From contig NZ_JACIFE010000015.1 of the NCBI RefSeq assembly GCF_014197255.1, positions 1 through 38,766 on the forward strand: 38,766 bases of DNA, in the 5' to 3' direction. This document shows positions 19,384 to 29,946 of the stretch, in pieces. The position numbers and the translations under genes are program-made. Source of the stretch: Bartonella fuyuanensis. Lineage in GTDB: Bacteria; Pseudomonadota; Alphaproteobacteria; Rhizobiales; Rhizobiaceae. Numbering within the stretch: the first letter of the stretch is position 1; the number at the start of each line of letters is the position of its first letter. The notes under the pieces are model-generated. The model searched no databases. It was not told the origin of the DNA and saw only the letters and a program-made list of their open reading frames with translations.

Positions 19384-19527
19384 CTTTATTTTAACCAGCA
19401 AAATACTTTTTCATACTGTTTTATTAAGAGAAAGTAGTAACTATCCTCTTAATTTGCTGTTATATTATTTGGGGATAAGAAAAACGTAAAATTTAAGCAA
19501 AAATATTCAACAATAGCTTTAAAGAAC

Positions 19528-20871
19528 TTAATTCATATTTTTTTTGATGTTCTCCAATTGTTTTTTTGCTTCAGACGTAACAACGGCTCTAATAGTAACA
19601 GATCCATCATCATGTCCTTCTTGCATTATTTCTGCAGAGTTTTCATAAAACCAACCAATAAGCGACATTTCATGAGGCTTTAGAAGATATTCAATGTTTT
19701 GCACCTCTCCAAAAATTTGTTTTTCAATGGTTGTTAATAATTGATCTAATCCATCCCCCTTAAGCGCTGATATCATAAAAACAGGATTTAACTGTGTTTT
19801 TGCGCTTGTTTGTAAAATATTTAATGTCTGCTCATCCAACATATCAATCTTATTCCAAACTTCTATGATATGTTCTGTATCATTAATATCGATATCAAGA
19901 CTTGAAAGTACTTCTAAGACATCTTGAGCATGAGCATGATGATCAAGATCTGACATATCTCTTACATGAAGAATAAGATCCGCTTCAACCACTTCTTCAA
20001 GGGTTGCTCTAAAAGCTGCAATCAAATTTGTTGGCAAATCAGAGATAAAACCTACAGTATCAGACAAAAGAATAGCTTTTCCATGGGGGAGAACAACTTT
20101 GCGCAAAATCGGATCAAGCGTTGCAAATAACATATTCTTTGCTAAAACATCTGCGCCGCTTAAACGATTGAAAAGAGTTGATTTTCCTGTATTCGTATAT
20201 CCTATCAAAGCAACAACAGGATAAGATATTTTTTTTCTTTTGGCCCTATGAAGTGCACGTGTTTTAATAACTGTTTCTAATTCTCGGCGAATACGAATAA
20301 TTTTTCCCTGTAAAAGGCGTCTGTCTGCTTCAATTTGTGTCTCACCAGGTCCACCTAAAAAACCACCTCCCCCTCGCTGCCTTTCCAAGTGTGTCCAACT
20401 GCGCACAAGCCGTCCTTTTTGATAGGACAAATGGGCCAATTCTACTTGCAAAACTCCTTCCTTTGTTCGTGCACGATCACCAAAAATTTCAAGAATCAAA
20501 GCAGTTCTGTCGATAACTTTGCAATTCCATAATTTTTCTAAATTACGCTGTTGTACTGGCGTTAAAAAGTGATTTACAATTACAAGCTCAATAGAATACC
20601 CATTTATATAATGAGCTAAAGCACCCACTTTACCTTTTCCAAAGAAAGTCGCAGGATGAAGCGTTGTAATATTAACTGTTTCACAATTAATGACTTCTAA
20701 CTTTATAGCATGTGCTAACCCCAATGATTCTTTAACACAAGAAGATATAGAACGCTCTCTTAGAGAATTTTTACTTCTATTCTCTTGGAAAATAGGAACC
20801 AGAACAAGTGCGCGCACCTGTTTCACCTTCTGCGAAAATACTTCGCCTAATCTCTGATTGTCATTTATCAT
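19528..20871 (-). CDS. hflX: GTPase HflX
   Basis: A ribosome-binding GTPase that splits stalled ribosomes, notably under heat stress. The 447 residues comprise the HflX N-terminal domain (to about 185; NHFLTPVQQRNLEKLWNCKVIDRTALILEIF, then GGGGFLGGPGETQIEADRRLL) and the G domain with P-loop GYTNTGKSTLFN, switch region DTVGFISDLP and NKID. It lies 49 bp downstream of hfq on the same strand, the order seen across proteobacteria. All nucleotide-binding motifs are intact. The ATG at 20871 gives the usual length. Confidence 0.97.
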   Translation of the reverse strand: MINDNQRLGEVFSQKVKQVRALVLVPIFQENRSKNSLRERSISSCVKESLGLAHAIKLEVINCETVNITTLHPATFFGKGKVGALAHYINGYSIELVIVNHFLTPVQQRNLEKLWNCKVIDRTALILEIFGDRARTKEGVLQVELAHLSYQKGRLVRSWTHLERQRGGGGFLGGPGETQIEADRRLLQGKIIRIRRELETVIKTRALHRAKRKKISYPVVALIGYTNTGKSTLFNRLSGADVLAKNMLFATLDPILRKVVLPHGKAILLSDTVGFISDLPTNLIAAFRATLEEVVEADLILHVRDMSDLDHHAHAQDVLEVLSSLDIDINDTEHIIEVWNKIDMLDEQTLNILQTSAKTQLNPVFMISALKGDGLDQLLTTIEKQIFGEVQNIEYLLKPHEMSLIGWFYENSAEIMQEGHDDGSVTIRAVVTSEAKKQLENIKKNMN

Positions 20872-20920
20872 AGTAATCTAAGTACTTTTAAAATGGAATA
20901 AAAACCTATCTTTAATGTAC

Positions 20921-21160
20921 TTATTCAGAACTTTCTCCTTCAAACATCTGTACAGGCTGTCCGGGCATAATTGTAGAAATCGCATGCTTATAAACTAATT
21001 GCGCATGTCCATCTCGGCGCAAAAGGACACAAAAATTATCAAATGAAGTTACAATACCCGTGAGTTTAACACCATTAACAAGAAAAATTGTAAGAGAAAT
21101 TTTTTGTTTACGCACCGTATTTAAAAACACATCTTGCAGGTGTTGTGATCGCTCTGCCAT
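20921..21160 (-). CDS. hfq: RNA chaperone Hfq
   Basis: A hexameric Sm-like protein that pairs small RNAs with mRNAs. The 79-residue sequence has the QHLQDVFLN opening, Sm1 ([29 protein letters not shown]) and Sm2 with the YKHAISTI motif; the proximal-site K and H are present. The C-terminal tail is short, as in other alphaproteobacteria. AAGGTG precedes the ATG. It is the first gene of the hfq-hflX unit. In rhizobia Hfq controls many stress and virulence genes, relevant if the element at 299-485 is a small RNA. Confidence 0.98.
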   Translation of the reverse strand: MAERSQHLQDVFLNTVRKQKISLTIFLVNGVKLTGIVTSFDNFCVLLRRDGHAQLVYKHAISTIMPGQPVQMFEGESSE

Positions 21161-21817
21161 TATTCTTACACCTTCATATTGATTGCATAAAATATTCGTG
21201 CATGCATATCGACTGAAAAATATTCAATTGTCAACGTAGAAGCTTCAAAATTTAGCAACAAACAACTGAAATCAGAGAAAAAACAACTCCTTAAAGTAAG
21301 AACAAAGCACAACTTATGAAAAAGCTCTCTAAAATTCAAAATTTTTCTATGTTTACTTTTTTATGAGCTTATAATTATAAAGGCAATTTTTTGTACATTC
21401 TAAGTTATTATAAACTATATCCACAATAATGAATCACTTTCATTTAGAACTAAGAAAAGTGAGTGGACAACAACATTTATTAACAAATATCAATATTTAA
21501 AAGACGTATTCGCACTTCACTATTTTTTGACATTTATATAATTACCCTTATCTCAAAGACAATAGCTTTAAAAAGCTTTTTATAAGCACAAGTTGTAAAC
21601 AATATTTTTATTTTTATTAAAATCAAATAAATATTTGTTTTTATTATATTTTATAGCCTATTTATATAAGGTATAAGAAACTATGTTAACTTTATCTTGA
21701 TAAGTTTTCAAAATTTTTCCCTAAGCATATTTCTTTCTAAATAATTAACAGCTAGTATGCAAAAATTATGTGGAAGAGGACGTATCCCTTTTCCGTCTGT
21801 AAGAGTACGAGGCGAGT
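21161..21817. other. 657 bp divergent intergenic region, no gene seen
   Basis: Extremely AT-rich spacer between hfq and the giant coiled-coil gene, with no open frame of note. It should contain the promoters for both. Near 21680-21710 a short imperfect hairpin (AACTTTATC/GATAAGTT) is visible. GAGG about 6-7 nt before the ATG at 21818 is the likely ribosome binding site. No perfect TTAA-N7-TTAA CtrA site was noticed. Confidence 0.5.
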
Positions 21818-24800
21818 ATGGCACGCAAAACCGAATTGCAAACATTTGAAGTTGAAGTTGAAGAAGCCCTCACAAAAGCTATGAATTTTGATTTCAATAA
21901 CACAGAACTTGAAACGATATCATCTAATAACTCTAAAAATGTTGTTAATGTTGATGATTTGATTCAAAAAATTGCGATGGCAGAAGAAGAATTTTTTGCT
22001 GAAAACGATGCTTCAACTTTTGTCTCTAATATTCATGATGACGCTGTTATTGATAAATCCGTTGTCGATCAGCTTTTTGCTCCTAAACCGTCCCCTGATA
22101 TTTCAGGTGGAACTGTTGACAATACATTATTGTCGACGAAACTTCTTCCTGCAAATGATGATATAACAACTCCTGGAAATTTTAGCCTATTAAAGCAGCG
22201 TTCTTCCTCTCGAATCTACTGGTATACAACAGCGCTTAGTGCTTTATGGGTTACGGGAGGAGCTTTTATTGCGCATAAACTTGCACCTACGGGACTTAGC
22301 TCCTTATCTAATATCAGCACTTTTGTTACATCCCCAATAGGACTCGCTGTAGCAGCCGGAACGGCAATTCCTATTTTTATATCTTGGGGCGTTGCTCAAT
22401 TAGCAAAACGTTCAAACGAATTGCATAATATTGCCCTTCTCATGGCAAATGCTGCACAACGCTTTAGCGAACCACAGCATCTATCTGAAAAACAAGCTAT
22501 CGCTATAGGGCAAACTATTCGTGAAGAAGTCGCAGCAATGAATGAAGGCATTGAACGTACCCTCGGACGTGCTGTTGAACTTGAAGCAATCATTCAAGGT
22601 GAAGTTCATAACCTAGAACAAGCCTATGCCGAAAATGAATCACGTATTCATACATTAATCAAAGAATTGAGTAATGAACGCATAGCCATTTTGAATCACG
22701 CAGATCGTGTACAATCAACAATTAAAGGAACCCAAGAACAACTGAATGACGAATTTGGCTTAGTTACTTCCAAAATTGTAACTAATGTTGAAAAGCTTGC
22801 GCAAACTCTTTCTCAAACTTTACAAAAGCAAAGTGAAGACCTTGTTGAAAAACTTTCCTATGCCGGTAATGGCGTAACAAATCAGCTTGTTGAAAAATTT
22901 AACGAAACCGCCACACAAATTCAGCAGAAAAATACAGATTTTTTTTATGAATTAGGAAAAAACTTTGATGGTTTTGCAAAACGTTTTGATCATAATGAAA
23001 AACAAATAGAAAAAATCTTTAATGAAACAGCTGCAAAAGCGGAAGCGCGTGCTGCTAAAATTGCAACAGATATACAAGCCGTAACAGATCAAACTTTGCA
23101 CATTGTTGATGAAAAATTTAAAGCACTGGATAAAGCTATTATGGATCGTAATAATCAGTCTTTACAGAATTTTGATGAAAAGATCTTAAAGCTCGATGAA
23201 CAGGCATATAAACTCTCTTCTAAATTTGATAACGTAACTACGGAAGCAATTGGAGCTTTTGAACAGCGTTTAGCAACTGTTGATCTTTCTCTTAAAAACC
23301 ACAGCAGCTCTATCATCGAATCCTTCATAGAACGCAGTAAAATTTTAGAGGATAATGCTGAAAAACTTGATAATTTCTTGGCATCTCATATCTTAAAAAT
23401 AAATGAAAATCTCCAAGAAAGAACGGCAGACATTACTCACGCGTTTACACATGGACGCGGAGTTATTCTTTCTGCAATTGATAAAAGTACAGAAAATCTG
23501 AAAGAAGAATTCCAACATATTGACGATGCCATTGTTGACATCATACAAGAGCGCTCACAAGATTTTAAATTACAACTTTCTGATCAACGAGCTCTCATAG
23601 CAGATATGCTCGATAACGAGAAGAATAAAATTGCTGATACATTAAGAAGTCAGATTGATCTCTTAGCTCAAAATACTTCTTATATTGAAAAAGTTTTGAC
23701 TGATAATGTTCAAGCCGTTGATAAAAAAGCTGAAAATCATATTGCAAATATCGTTCAATGCACTGAAAAATTACAAGAGGTCATTGTACAAAGCTGCAAT
23801 ACAACACAAGATGCTTTAGAAGCGCAAGCGAGAAATATTGATATCCGTGCTGATGCTTTGCGTGATTCTTTAGCAATTAATAGTTTTTCTCTCAATGAAG
23901 TTCTTGCTGATCAAGCACGCACACTCGAACAACGCATGGAAATAATTCATAATCTCATTGCAAAAAGTGATATACGTGTCGATGTTGCATTGAAACAACA
24001 AATAGATTTAGTTGAGAATGCAATTCTTGCCAACAACAAAAATATTACTGAAACGGTTCAAGACCATATCAGAAACCTTGAAAGCCACGCCGAAATTTTA
24101 AAGAATACTCTCTCTCAATCGAGTGGTGTTTTCTTTGAAACTCTTGAAACACGTATGGAATCGTTCGATACAAATCTCGAAGTTCGAGCACACAAAATTT
24201 TTGAACGTACAACAACACTAGAAAAAACACTATCTGAAAAATTTAGCCAAGTCTGTGAAGCCATTGATGTGCAAAAATCCGTTATTGAGGAACATTCTAA
24301 TGCATTGCAAACATCTCTCATGCTTAATAATGAGCAAAATCAGATAATTCAACAAGCTTTGGAAAGCAATGTTAACAATATACGTGTCACCTTAGAAGAT
24401 TCTGTTAATACAGTTACAGATAATCTACATAATCAGCTTATAAAAGCTTCTAATATTCTTTCTTCTACAAATGAACAAATTCTTTCATCTGTTACAAATA
24501 TTACTGAGCAAACAGAAAACATTCTCTCAGAATCAAGTGATCGCATTGTATCGAACGTTAAAAAAACAGTTTACGATGCCAGTGAAAAAGTTCTGTCCGT
24601 TCTATCTGAACAAACAGCTCATACTATCGAAGCTTTCACAACAGCCAGTCAGAATGCACAAGTATTATTGAATGAAACTATTCACACATCAGCAACAGCA
24701 ATCGAGCAGGTCCTTAATCAACGCTATGATATTTTTCATCACTCTATGCAAAATCTAAAAAATAATTTAGGATACGAGCTCTCAGATGTAACTAACCGTC

Positions 24801-26377
24801 TGGAAGATGCAAAAAATCACACAGCGACACAAATTTCAGAACATGTTGGAAAAATAACAGAGCTAACAGATCACTTAAATCAAGCAGCGCAAAATACGAC
24901 GGAATCAATCGATTCTTTAACACGGCATATCAGTGAACAGCTCTCTCTCTCTACAGAAGATGCTGCACAAAGAATTTATGCACATAATGAATCTTTAGTG
25001 AATAGCTTAACCAGAGCTAACTCTGAAACACTTCAAACAGTAACGACTATGAAAGAAGAGCTTGTTCATAATGTCTCATCCATCTTAAAACAGTTGAATC
25101 AATCAATTTACAACTTCCACGAAAATAGTAATGTTTTATTATCAGCAGTTCAAAATATTGATGGTCAGTTTAATGAGAGTACAAATAATTTTTTCCACAA
25201 TACAAACCAAGTAGCAGAGCGTTTATCAGCCTCAAATCAAGCACTCAATAATAATGTTGAAATTCTGCAAGGACTCTCAAAAAATACCTTTGAACAAATT
25301 AATCATATAACGAACAGTTTCGGTGAACATGCAAAAACACTTTCTCAAACTATTCATGTTCTTGAACAGTCTGAAAATTCACTTAGTGCAACGCTTGAAG
25401 AAAAACATAATACGCTTTCTGTATTAAGCGATGCTCTTGTTTCAAAGTCTCATGAAATTCATCAATTGATTGAGCATTATGAAAAGATCTTCAGCTTAGC
25501 ACTTGAACGCTCTGATAAGAATGCACGTAACTCCACCAATTCATTCCAACAATCACTTAATAGGCTTATTAGCGAATCATCGACGCGTTTTTCAGAAGCA
25601 GCAGAAGAAATACGTCGCTCTGCTGATGAAGTTCGTTTAGAACTTTCAAAAATTAATAATGATATTAATGAAAATGTTAAAAAACTTCCAGAAAAGACAA
25701 AAGAAACAACGCAAACAATTCGCACAGCTTTAAATGAACAAATTACAGTATTAAAAGATCTAGTCAGTTTTCTACAAAACGATCAAAAGGGGACAAAAGA
25801 ACAATTAATATCAGCATTTCCTACATCATCAATGCTTAATAAAAAAAGCGATAGTTCCCTTGAGTCTATAAAAAAGATCGTACCACCTAAACCTATTTTA
25901 CAACAAGATCCAAGCAAAAAAAGACCAAATAAATGGGTATCGAATCTCTTAGAAAGAGCTTCACGTGATGAAACGTTTTATGACGAAATCCCTACTGATG
26001 CTATTTTAACATCAGTACAAACAAAACCGCGTTCTACAAACAGCTCTCTTAATTCATTGGCATCTGGTATAGTACAAGCTATTAATCACAATGCCATTGT
26101 TGAGCTATGGGATCATTATCAACGAGGACAAAAAAACATCGTAACAGAACGCCTTTATACCTTGAATGGAAAAAAAATATTTGAAATGATTAAGAGAAAA
26201 TATATGAATGATTTTGAGTTTAAATGTTCAGTAAATCAATACGTTGCAGATTTCGAAAAGCTCTTACGTGATATATCACGTAGCTCTGGTTCTTCCAACT
26301 CGGTTCGCAAATACCTGAGATCAGATACCGGGAAAGTTTATACTATGCTTGCTCACGCAAGTGGCCGAATTCAATAA
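21818..26377 (+). CDS. giant membrane-anchored coiled-coil protein, growth-pole-ring (GPR/RgsE)-like
   Basis: 1519 residues in three parts. Residues 1-128 are acidic and cytosolic. Two hydrophobic helices follow (about 133-155, YWYTTALSALWVTGGAFIA; about 170-192, IGLAVAAGTAIPIFISWGV). Then come roughly 1200 residues of amphipathic, nearly proline-free helix with apolipoprotein-like repeats, in which motifs such as (L/I)E-A-N-I and DRV/SS recur. A compact conserved-looking C-terminus (about 1420-1519, IVQAINHNAIVELWDHYQRG...LHAHASGRI-like end) closes it. This layout matches Agrobacterium GPR (about 2100 residues) and Sinorhizobium RgsE, which form a ring at the growing pole and are needed for unipolar growth. 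Such proteins are often labelled kinesin-like or apolipoprotein A1/A4/E-domain. It is shorter than those by several hundred residues, apparently in the repeat part. The assignment rests on architecture. Confidence 0.7.
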   Translation: MARKTELQTFEVEVEEALTKAMNFDFNNTELETISSNNSKNVVNVDDLIQKIAMAEEEFFAENDASTFVSNIHDDAVIDKSVVDQLFAPKPSPDISGGTVDNTLLSTKLLPANDDITTPGNFSLLKQRSSSRIYWYTTALSALWVTGGAFIAHKLAPTGLSSLSNISTFVTSPIGLAVAAGTAIPIFISWGVAQLAKRSNELHNIALLMANAAQRFSEPQHLSEKQAIAIGQTIREEVAAMNEGIERTLGRAVELEAIIQGEVHNLEQAYAENESRIHTLIKELSNERIAILNHADRVQSTIKGTQEQLNDEFGLVTSKIVTNVEKLAQTLSQTLQKQSEDLVEKLSYAGNGVTNQLVEKFNETATQIQQKNTDFFYELGKNFDGFAKRFDHNEKQIEKIFNETAAKAEARAAKIATDIQAVTDQTLHIVDEKFKALDKAIMDRNNQSLQNFDEKILKLDEQAYKLSSKFDNVTTEAIGAFEQRLATVDLSLKNHSSSIIESFIERSKILEDNAEKLDNFLASHILKINENLQERTADITHAFTHGRGVILSAIDKSTENLKEEFQHIDDAIVDIIQERSQDFKLQLSDQRALIADMLDNEKNKIADTLRSQIDLLAQNTSYIEKVLTDNVQAVDKKAENHIANIVQCTEKLQEVIVQSCNTTQDALEAQARNIDIRADALRDSLAINSFSLNEVLADQARTLEQRMEIIHNLIAKSDIRVDVALKQQIDLVENAILANNKNITETVQDHIRNLESHAEILKNTLSQSSGVFFETLETRMESFDTNLEVRAHKIFERTTTLEKTLSEKFSQVCEAIDVQKSVIEEHSNALQTSLMLNNEQNQIIQQALESNVNNIRVTLEDSVNTVTDNLHNQLIKASNILSSTNEQILSSVTNITEQTENILSESSDRIVSNVKKTVYDASEKVLSVLSEQTAHTIEAFTTASQNAQVLLNETIHTSATAIEQVLNQRYDIFHHSMQNLKNNLGYELSDVTNRLEDAKNHTATQISEHVGKITELTDHLNQAAQNTTESIDSLTRHISEQLSLSTEDAAQRIYAHNESLVNSLTRANSETLQTVTTMKEELVHNVSSILKQLNQSIYNFHENSNVLLSAVQNIDGQFNESTNNFFHNTNQVAERLSASNQALNNNVEILQGLSKNTFEQINHITNSFGEHAKTLSQTIHVLEQSENSLSATLEEKHNTLSVLSDALVSKSHEIHQLIEHYEKIFSLALERSDKNARNSTNSFQQSLNRLISESSTRFSEAAEEIRRSADEVRLELSKINNDINENVKKLPEKTKETTQTIRTALNEQITVLKDLVSFLQNDQKGTKEQLISAFPTSSMLNKKSDSSLESIKKIVPPKPILQQDPSKKRPNKWVSNLLERASRDETFYDEIPTDAILTSVQTKPRSTNSSLNSLASGIVQAINHNAIVELWDHYQRGQKNIVTERLYTLNGKKIFEMIKRKYMNDFEFKCSVNQYVADFEKLLRDISRSSGSSNSVRKYLRSDTGKVYTMLAHASGRIQ

Positions 26378-27144
26378 ACAAATTTTTCTCTCCGAAGTAC
26401 CTTAATTATTCATCATAGAGTATAGGGCGTTTCATTTGCCAATTGTAGCTTTACTGAGATTATTGGCCTGTGGTTTTCTTTTGTATCCTAAGCAATAATC
26501 CTAAAAGAAGCACTTAGAATGATATACGCCTACTTGAAATATGTAAGCAATTCTTTTATTTTATTAAGTGAATTTGAAATGAACGAATCTTTATTATGTT
26601 CAAATTTTCCATTCAACATAGAGATAATTTATTATAAATTGCAAAGCGAAGCGCTCTACGAAATATATGAATGATTAATCACAAAATTTCCATTTTTAAC
26701 ATTCCAATCTCTTTTTAAATAGCTGATTAAATTATAAATTTCAAATTGTTTTTAAACATTCTTTGACCTCCACATAGAGCTTTAATAAATATATTTATAA
26801 AAAACGGATAAAACTAATAGAAAAAGCCCTTCTGTTATTTCCTTATTTTGTAAGCATTGCAAAAAATAATAGCTCAGTAATGTAATATTTAGGAAATATT
26901 TTACTTTTTATAAACTAATCAATTTTTAATGCGTTTTATTAAGGAGAAAAAACAAACGTGCTGCTACCAATAAAATTATTCATGCACACAAACAAAAAAA
27001 CATCAAACTAACTTCCCGATCCAAGAGAATTTGCTCATATTCACGTATTTTGGTATTTAGAGAAATGAGGATCTATTAGGAGCAAAACCTTATCGTAAAT
27101 GAAACACTCATATAAACATATACTTAAACTTGGATATCATAAAA
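26378..27144. other. 767 bp intergenic region, no gene seen
   Basis: AT-rich spacer after the coiled-coil gene. GATTATTG (26458-26465) and CAATAATC (26493-26500) form a perfect 8 bp inverted repeat with a 27 nt loop but without a T-run. AAGGAG (26941-26946) is followed 11 nt later by GTG opening a 17-codon frame, which could be a leader peptide or chance. No longer frame or repeat was recognised. Confidence 0.4.
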
Positions 27145-29457
27145 ATGTCTAGAGAACGAAATAATGATTTCAGTTCATCAAAAGCTGAACTTGACAGTGC
27201 CGCACTTTTTTATCACCAACACCCTAAACCTGGAAAACTGGAAGTTCAAGCAACAAAGCTTCTTGATAATCAACGTGATTTAGCTCTTGCCTATTCTCCA
27301 GGCGTTGCAGCACCATGTCTTGCAATTCATAAAAACCCCAATCTTGCTGCTCAATATACCTCCCGTTCTAATTTAGTTGCTGTTATATCAAATGGAACTG
27401 CTGTTCTTGGTTTAGGAAACATAGGCCCCCTCGCTTCAAAGCCAGTTATGGAAGGCAAAGCCATTTTATTCAAAAAATTTGCGAATATTGATGTTTTTGA
27501 TATTGAAATTGATGCATCTGATATAGAACAAATGGTACAAACGGTTTCGACTTTAGAACCTACATTTGGTGGTATTAATCTCGAAGATATTAAAGCTCCT
27601 GAATGTTTTGAAATCGAAGAAAAACTGCGCACTAAGATGAATATTCCAGTTTTTCATGACGATCAACATGGGACTGCCATTATTGTTTCTGCGGCTGTAT
27701 TAAATGCCTTAAATCTTTCAGGAAAAAAAATTGAAAATGCAAAAATAGTTACCTCAGGTGCAGGCGCTGCTGCTCTAGCTTGTGTTAATCTTTTGGTCCG
27801 TCTTGGGGCAAAAGTTGAAAATATTTGGCTTAGTGATTTAGAGGGGGTTGTTTATGAAGGTCGCCAACTCCTTATGGATCGTTGGAAAATCAATTACGCG
27901 CAAAAAACTGATGCACGAATTTTATCTGATATTATTGATAATGCAGATATTTTTTTAGGCCTATCTGCTGGTGGTGTTTTAAAGCCTGAAGATCTTAAAA
28001 AAATGGCTCAAAATCCATTAATTTTAGCTTTGGCCAATCCAATACCAGAAATTATGCCCGAAGATGCATACTCTGTACGACCAGATGCAATGATCTGCAC
28101 AGGGCGCTCTGATTATCCCAATCAAGTTAATAATGTACTTTGTTTTCCTTATATTTTCCGTGGTGCACTAGACGTAGGTGCTACTGCAATTAATGAAGAA
28201 ATGAAAATGGCAGCTGTCCATGCAATTGCTGCCCTTGCACGTGAAGAAACTTCAGATGTTGTAGCACGTGCATATTCAAAAGAACCGTCCAGTTTTGGAC
28301 CAGATTATCTGATTCCCTCCCCTTTTGATCCACGCTTAATACTGCGCATTGCTCCCGCTGTTGCTAAAGCAGCAATGGCAACTGGTGTTGCTATTCGTCC
28401 CATTGAAGATATGGAAACCTACTATGATAGTCTCAATCGATTTGTCTTTCTCTCTGGTTTAACAATGAAACCCGTTTTTGCTGCAGCAAAAACAGCAAAA
28501 CGTAAACGTGTTATCTATGCCAATGGTGAAGATGAACGCATCCTTCGTGCTGCACAAATTGTTATTGAAGAACAAACAGCAACACCTCTTCTTATCGGCC
28601 GTCCACATGTCATAGAAGCAAGATTAAAACGCTTTGGGTTAAGAATTCGTCCTGGTATAGATTTTGAATTGACAAACCCTGAAGATGATCCACGTTTCCG
28701 TGATTATGTTAATTTATTTTTTCATTATACAGGAAGACGTGGCGTTACACCTGAAATGGCAAAAACAATAGTAAGAACATCAACAACAGCTATTGCTGCG
28801 CTTGCCGTCATGCGTGAAGAAGCAGATGCAATGATTTGTGGCTTAGAAGGGCGTTTTGAACGTCAACTTGAATTGATTGAACAAATTATTGGACTTGATC
28901 CTAATGTTCACCGTTTTTCTGCTATGAGTTTACTTATCTCTCAACAGCGTACTCTTTTTCTCACCGATACTTACGTCAATGAAAATCCTTCTGCCGAAGA
29001 AATCGCTGAAATGACTGTCTTAGCAGCTCGAGAAGTTGAAGCATTTGGAATAACACCAAAAGCAGCCTTATTATCACACTCAAACTTTGGTTCTAAAAAC
29101 ACAAAAAGTGCACGTAAGATGCGACGTGCAACAGAAATTCTTGCCAAATTACATCCTAATTTAGAAGCAGATGGTGAAATGCATGGAGATGCTGCTCTTT
29201 CCAAAGTTTTTCGTGATCGTGTTTTTCCTGATTCTCGTCTTAAAAGCGAAGCCAATTTACTTGTCTTTCCAACACTTGATTCAGCCAATATCACACTCAA
29301 CACTGTTAAAAGCCTCACAAATGCACTCCATGTTGGTCCTATCTTGATCGGAGCTGCACGTCCGGCCCATATCTTAACGCCTTCAGTAACTTCAAGAGGA
29401 GTTGTGAATATAACAGCCCTTTCCGTTCTCGCTGCAAATAGAAAAGTATCCTCGTAA
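27145..29457 (+). CDS. maeB: NADP-dependent malic enzyme (malic/phosphotransacetylase fusion)
   Basis: Decarboxylates malate to pyruvate with NADPH formation. The N-terminal malic enzyme domain (to about 430) shows [45 protein letters not shown] and the NAD(P) fold [13 protein letters not shown]. The C-terminal part (about 435-770) is the phosphotransacetylase-like domain of large MaeB enzymes, which acts in regulation by acetyl-CoA and lacks transacetylase activity in studied members. I favour ATG 27145 (770 residues, MSRERNN) with GGA 10 nt upstream; a TTG five codons earlier is open. Bartonella feed on amino acids more than sugars, so anaplerotic enzymes of this kind matter. Confidence 0.95.
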   Translation: MSRERNNDFSSSKAELDSAALFYHQHPKPGKLEVQATKLLDNQRDLALAYSPGVAAPCLAIHKNPNLAAQYTSRSNLVAVISNGTAVLGLGNIGPLASKPVMEGKAILFKKFANIDVFDIEIDASDIEQMVQTVSTLEPTFGGINLEDIKAPECFEIEEKLRTKMNIPVFHDDQHGTAIIVSAAVLNALNLSGKKIENAKIVTSGAGAAALACVNLLVRLGAKVENIWLSDLEGVVYEGRQLLMDRWKINYAQKTDARILSDIIDNADIFLGLSAGGVLKPEDLKKMAQNPLILALANPIPEIMPEDAYSVRPDAMICTGRSDYPNQVNNVLCFPYIFRGALDVGATAINEEMKMAAVHAIAALAREETSDVVARAYSKEPSSFGPDYLIPSPFDPRLILRIAPAVAKAAMATGVAIRPIEDMETYYDSLNRFVFLSGLTMKPVFAAAKTAKRKRVIYANGEDERILRAAQIVIEEQTATPLLIGRPHVIEARLKRFGLRIRPGIDFELTNPEDDPRFRDYVNLFFHYTGRRGVTPEMAKTIVRTSTTAIAALAVMREEADAMICGLEGRFERQLELIEQIIGLDPNVHRFSAMSLLISQQRTLFLTDTYVNENPSAEEIAEMTVLAAREVEAFGITPKAALLSHSNFGSKNTKSARKMRRATEILAKLHPNLEADGEMHGDAALSKVFRDRVFPDSRLKSEANLLVFPTLDSANITLNTVKSLTNALHVGPILIGAARPAHILTPSVTSRGVVNITALSVLAANRKVSS

Positions 29458-29650
29458 AATAAATGCGCAATAAAATTTCAATTTTTTTTAAATATTGAGT
29501 TATAGTATTTCATATACTGTAAACTTCTTTTTTCTATAGAAAAGACAACTATATTCTAGATTAAATCTTTTTTTTAAAGAGAAAAAACGCTAGAAGAGAA
29601 GTATTAAATGTATTTTTAATTTACTAACTCTATAATAAGGAATCTACACA

Positions 29651-29935
29651 TTGCCTTCCACATTTGATAAAGTTGCTGATATTATTGCAGAAATCAGCGA
29701 AATTGACCGCAATATAATTACACCTGAAAGTCATACAATTGACGATTTGGGAATCGATAGTCTTGATTTTCTTGATATTGTTTTCGCTATTGATAAAGCC
29801 TTCGGAATAAAAGTTCCACTAGAACAATGGACTCAAGAAGTCAATGAAGGTACCGTAACAACGGAAGAGTACTTCGTTCTTAAAAACCTTTGTGCAAAAA
29901 TTGATGATCTCGTAGCCTTAAAACAGGCGGAGTAA
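29651..29935 (+). CDS. acpXL: acyl carrier protein AcpXL for lipid A very-long-chain fatty acid
   Basis: A dedicated acyl carrier protein that carries the growing 27-hydroxyoctacosanoate-type chain to lipid A in Rhizobiales. It has 94 residues with the phosphopantetheine serine S37 in GIDSLDFLD, and the AcpXL-specific continuation [21 protein letters not shown] and [14 protein letters not shown]. The start is TTG at 29651, supported by AAGGA (29637-29641) 9 nt upstream and by the family start [11 protein letters not shown]. It opens a tight operon with two ketosynthases, a dehydrogenase and the acyltransferase. The fabF2 gene begins only 12 nt after its stop. Confidence 0.96.
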   Translation: MPSTFDKVADIIAEISEIDRNIITPESHTIDDLGIDSLDFLDIVFAIDKAFGIKVPLEQWTQEVNEGTVTTEEYFVLKNLCAKIDDLVALKQAE

Positions 29936-29946
29936 TTTTTCTAAGC

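Noticed and set aside
26458..26500. Inverted repeat GATTATTG/CAATAATC as terminator of the coiled-coil gene
   Set aside because: The loop is 27 nt, the stem has only 8 AT-rich pairs and no T-run follows.
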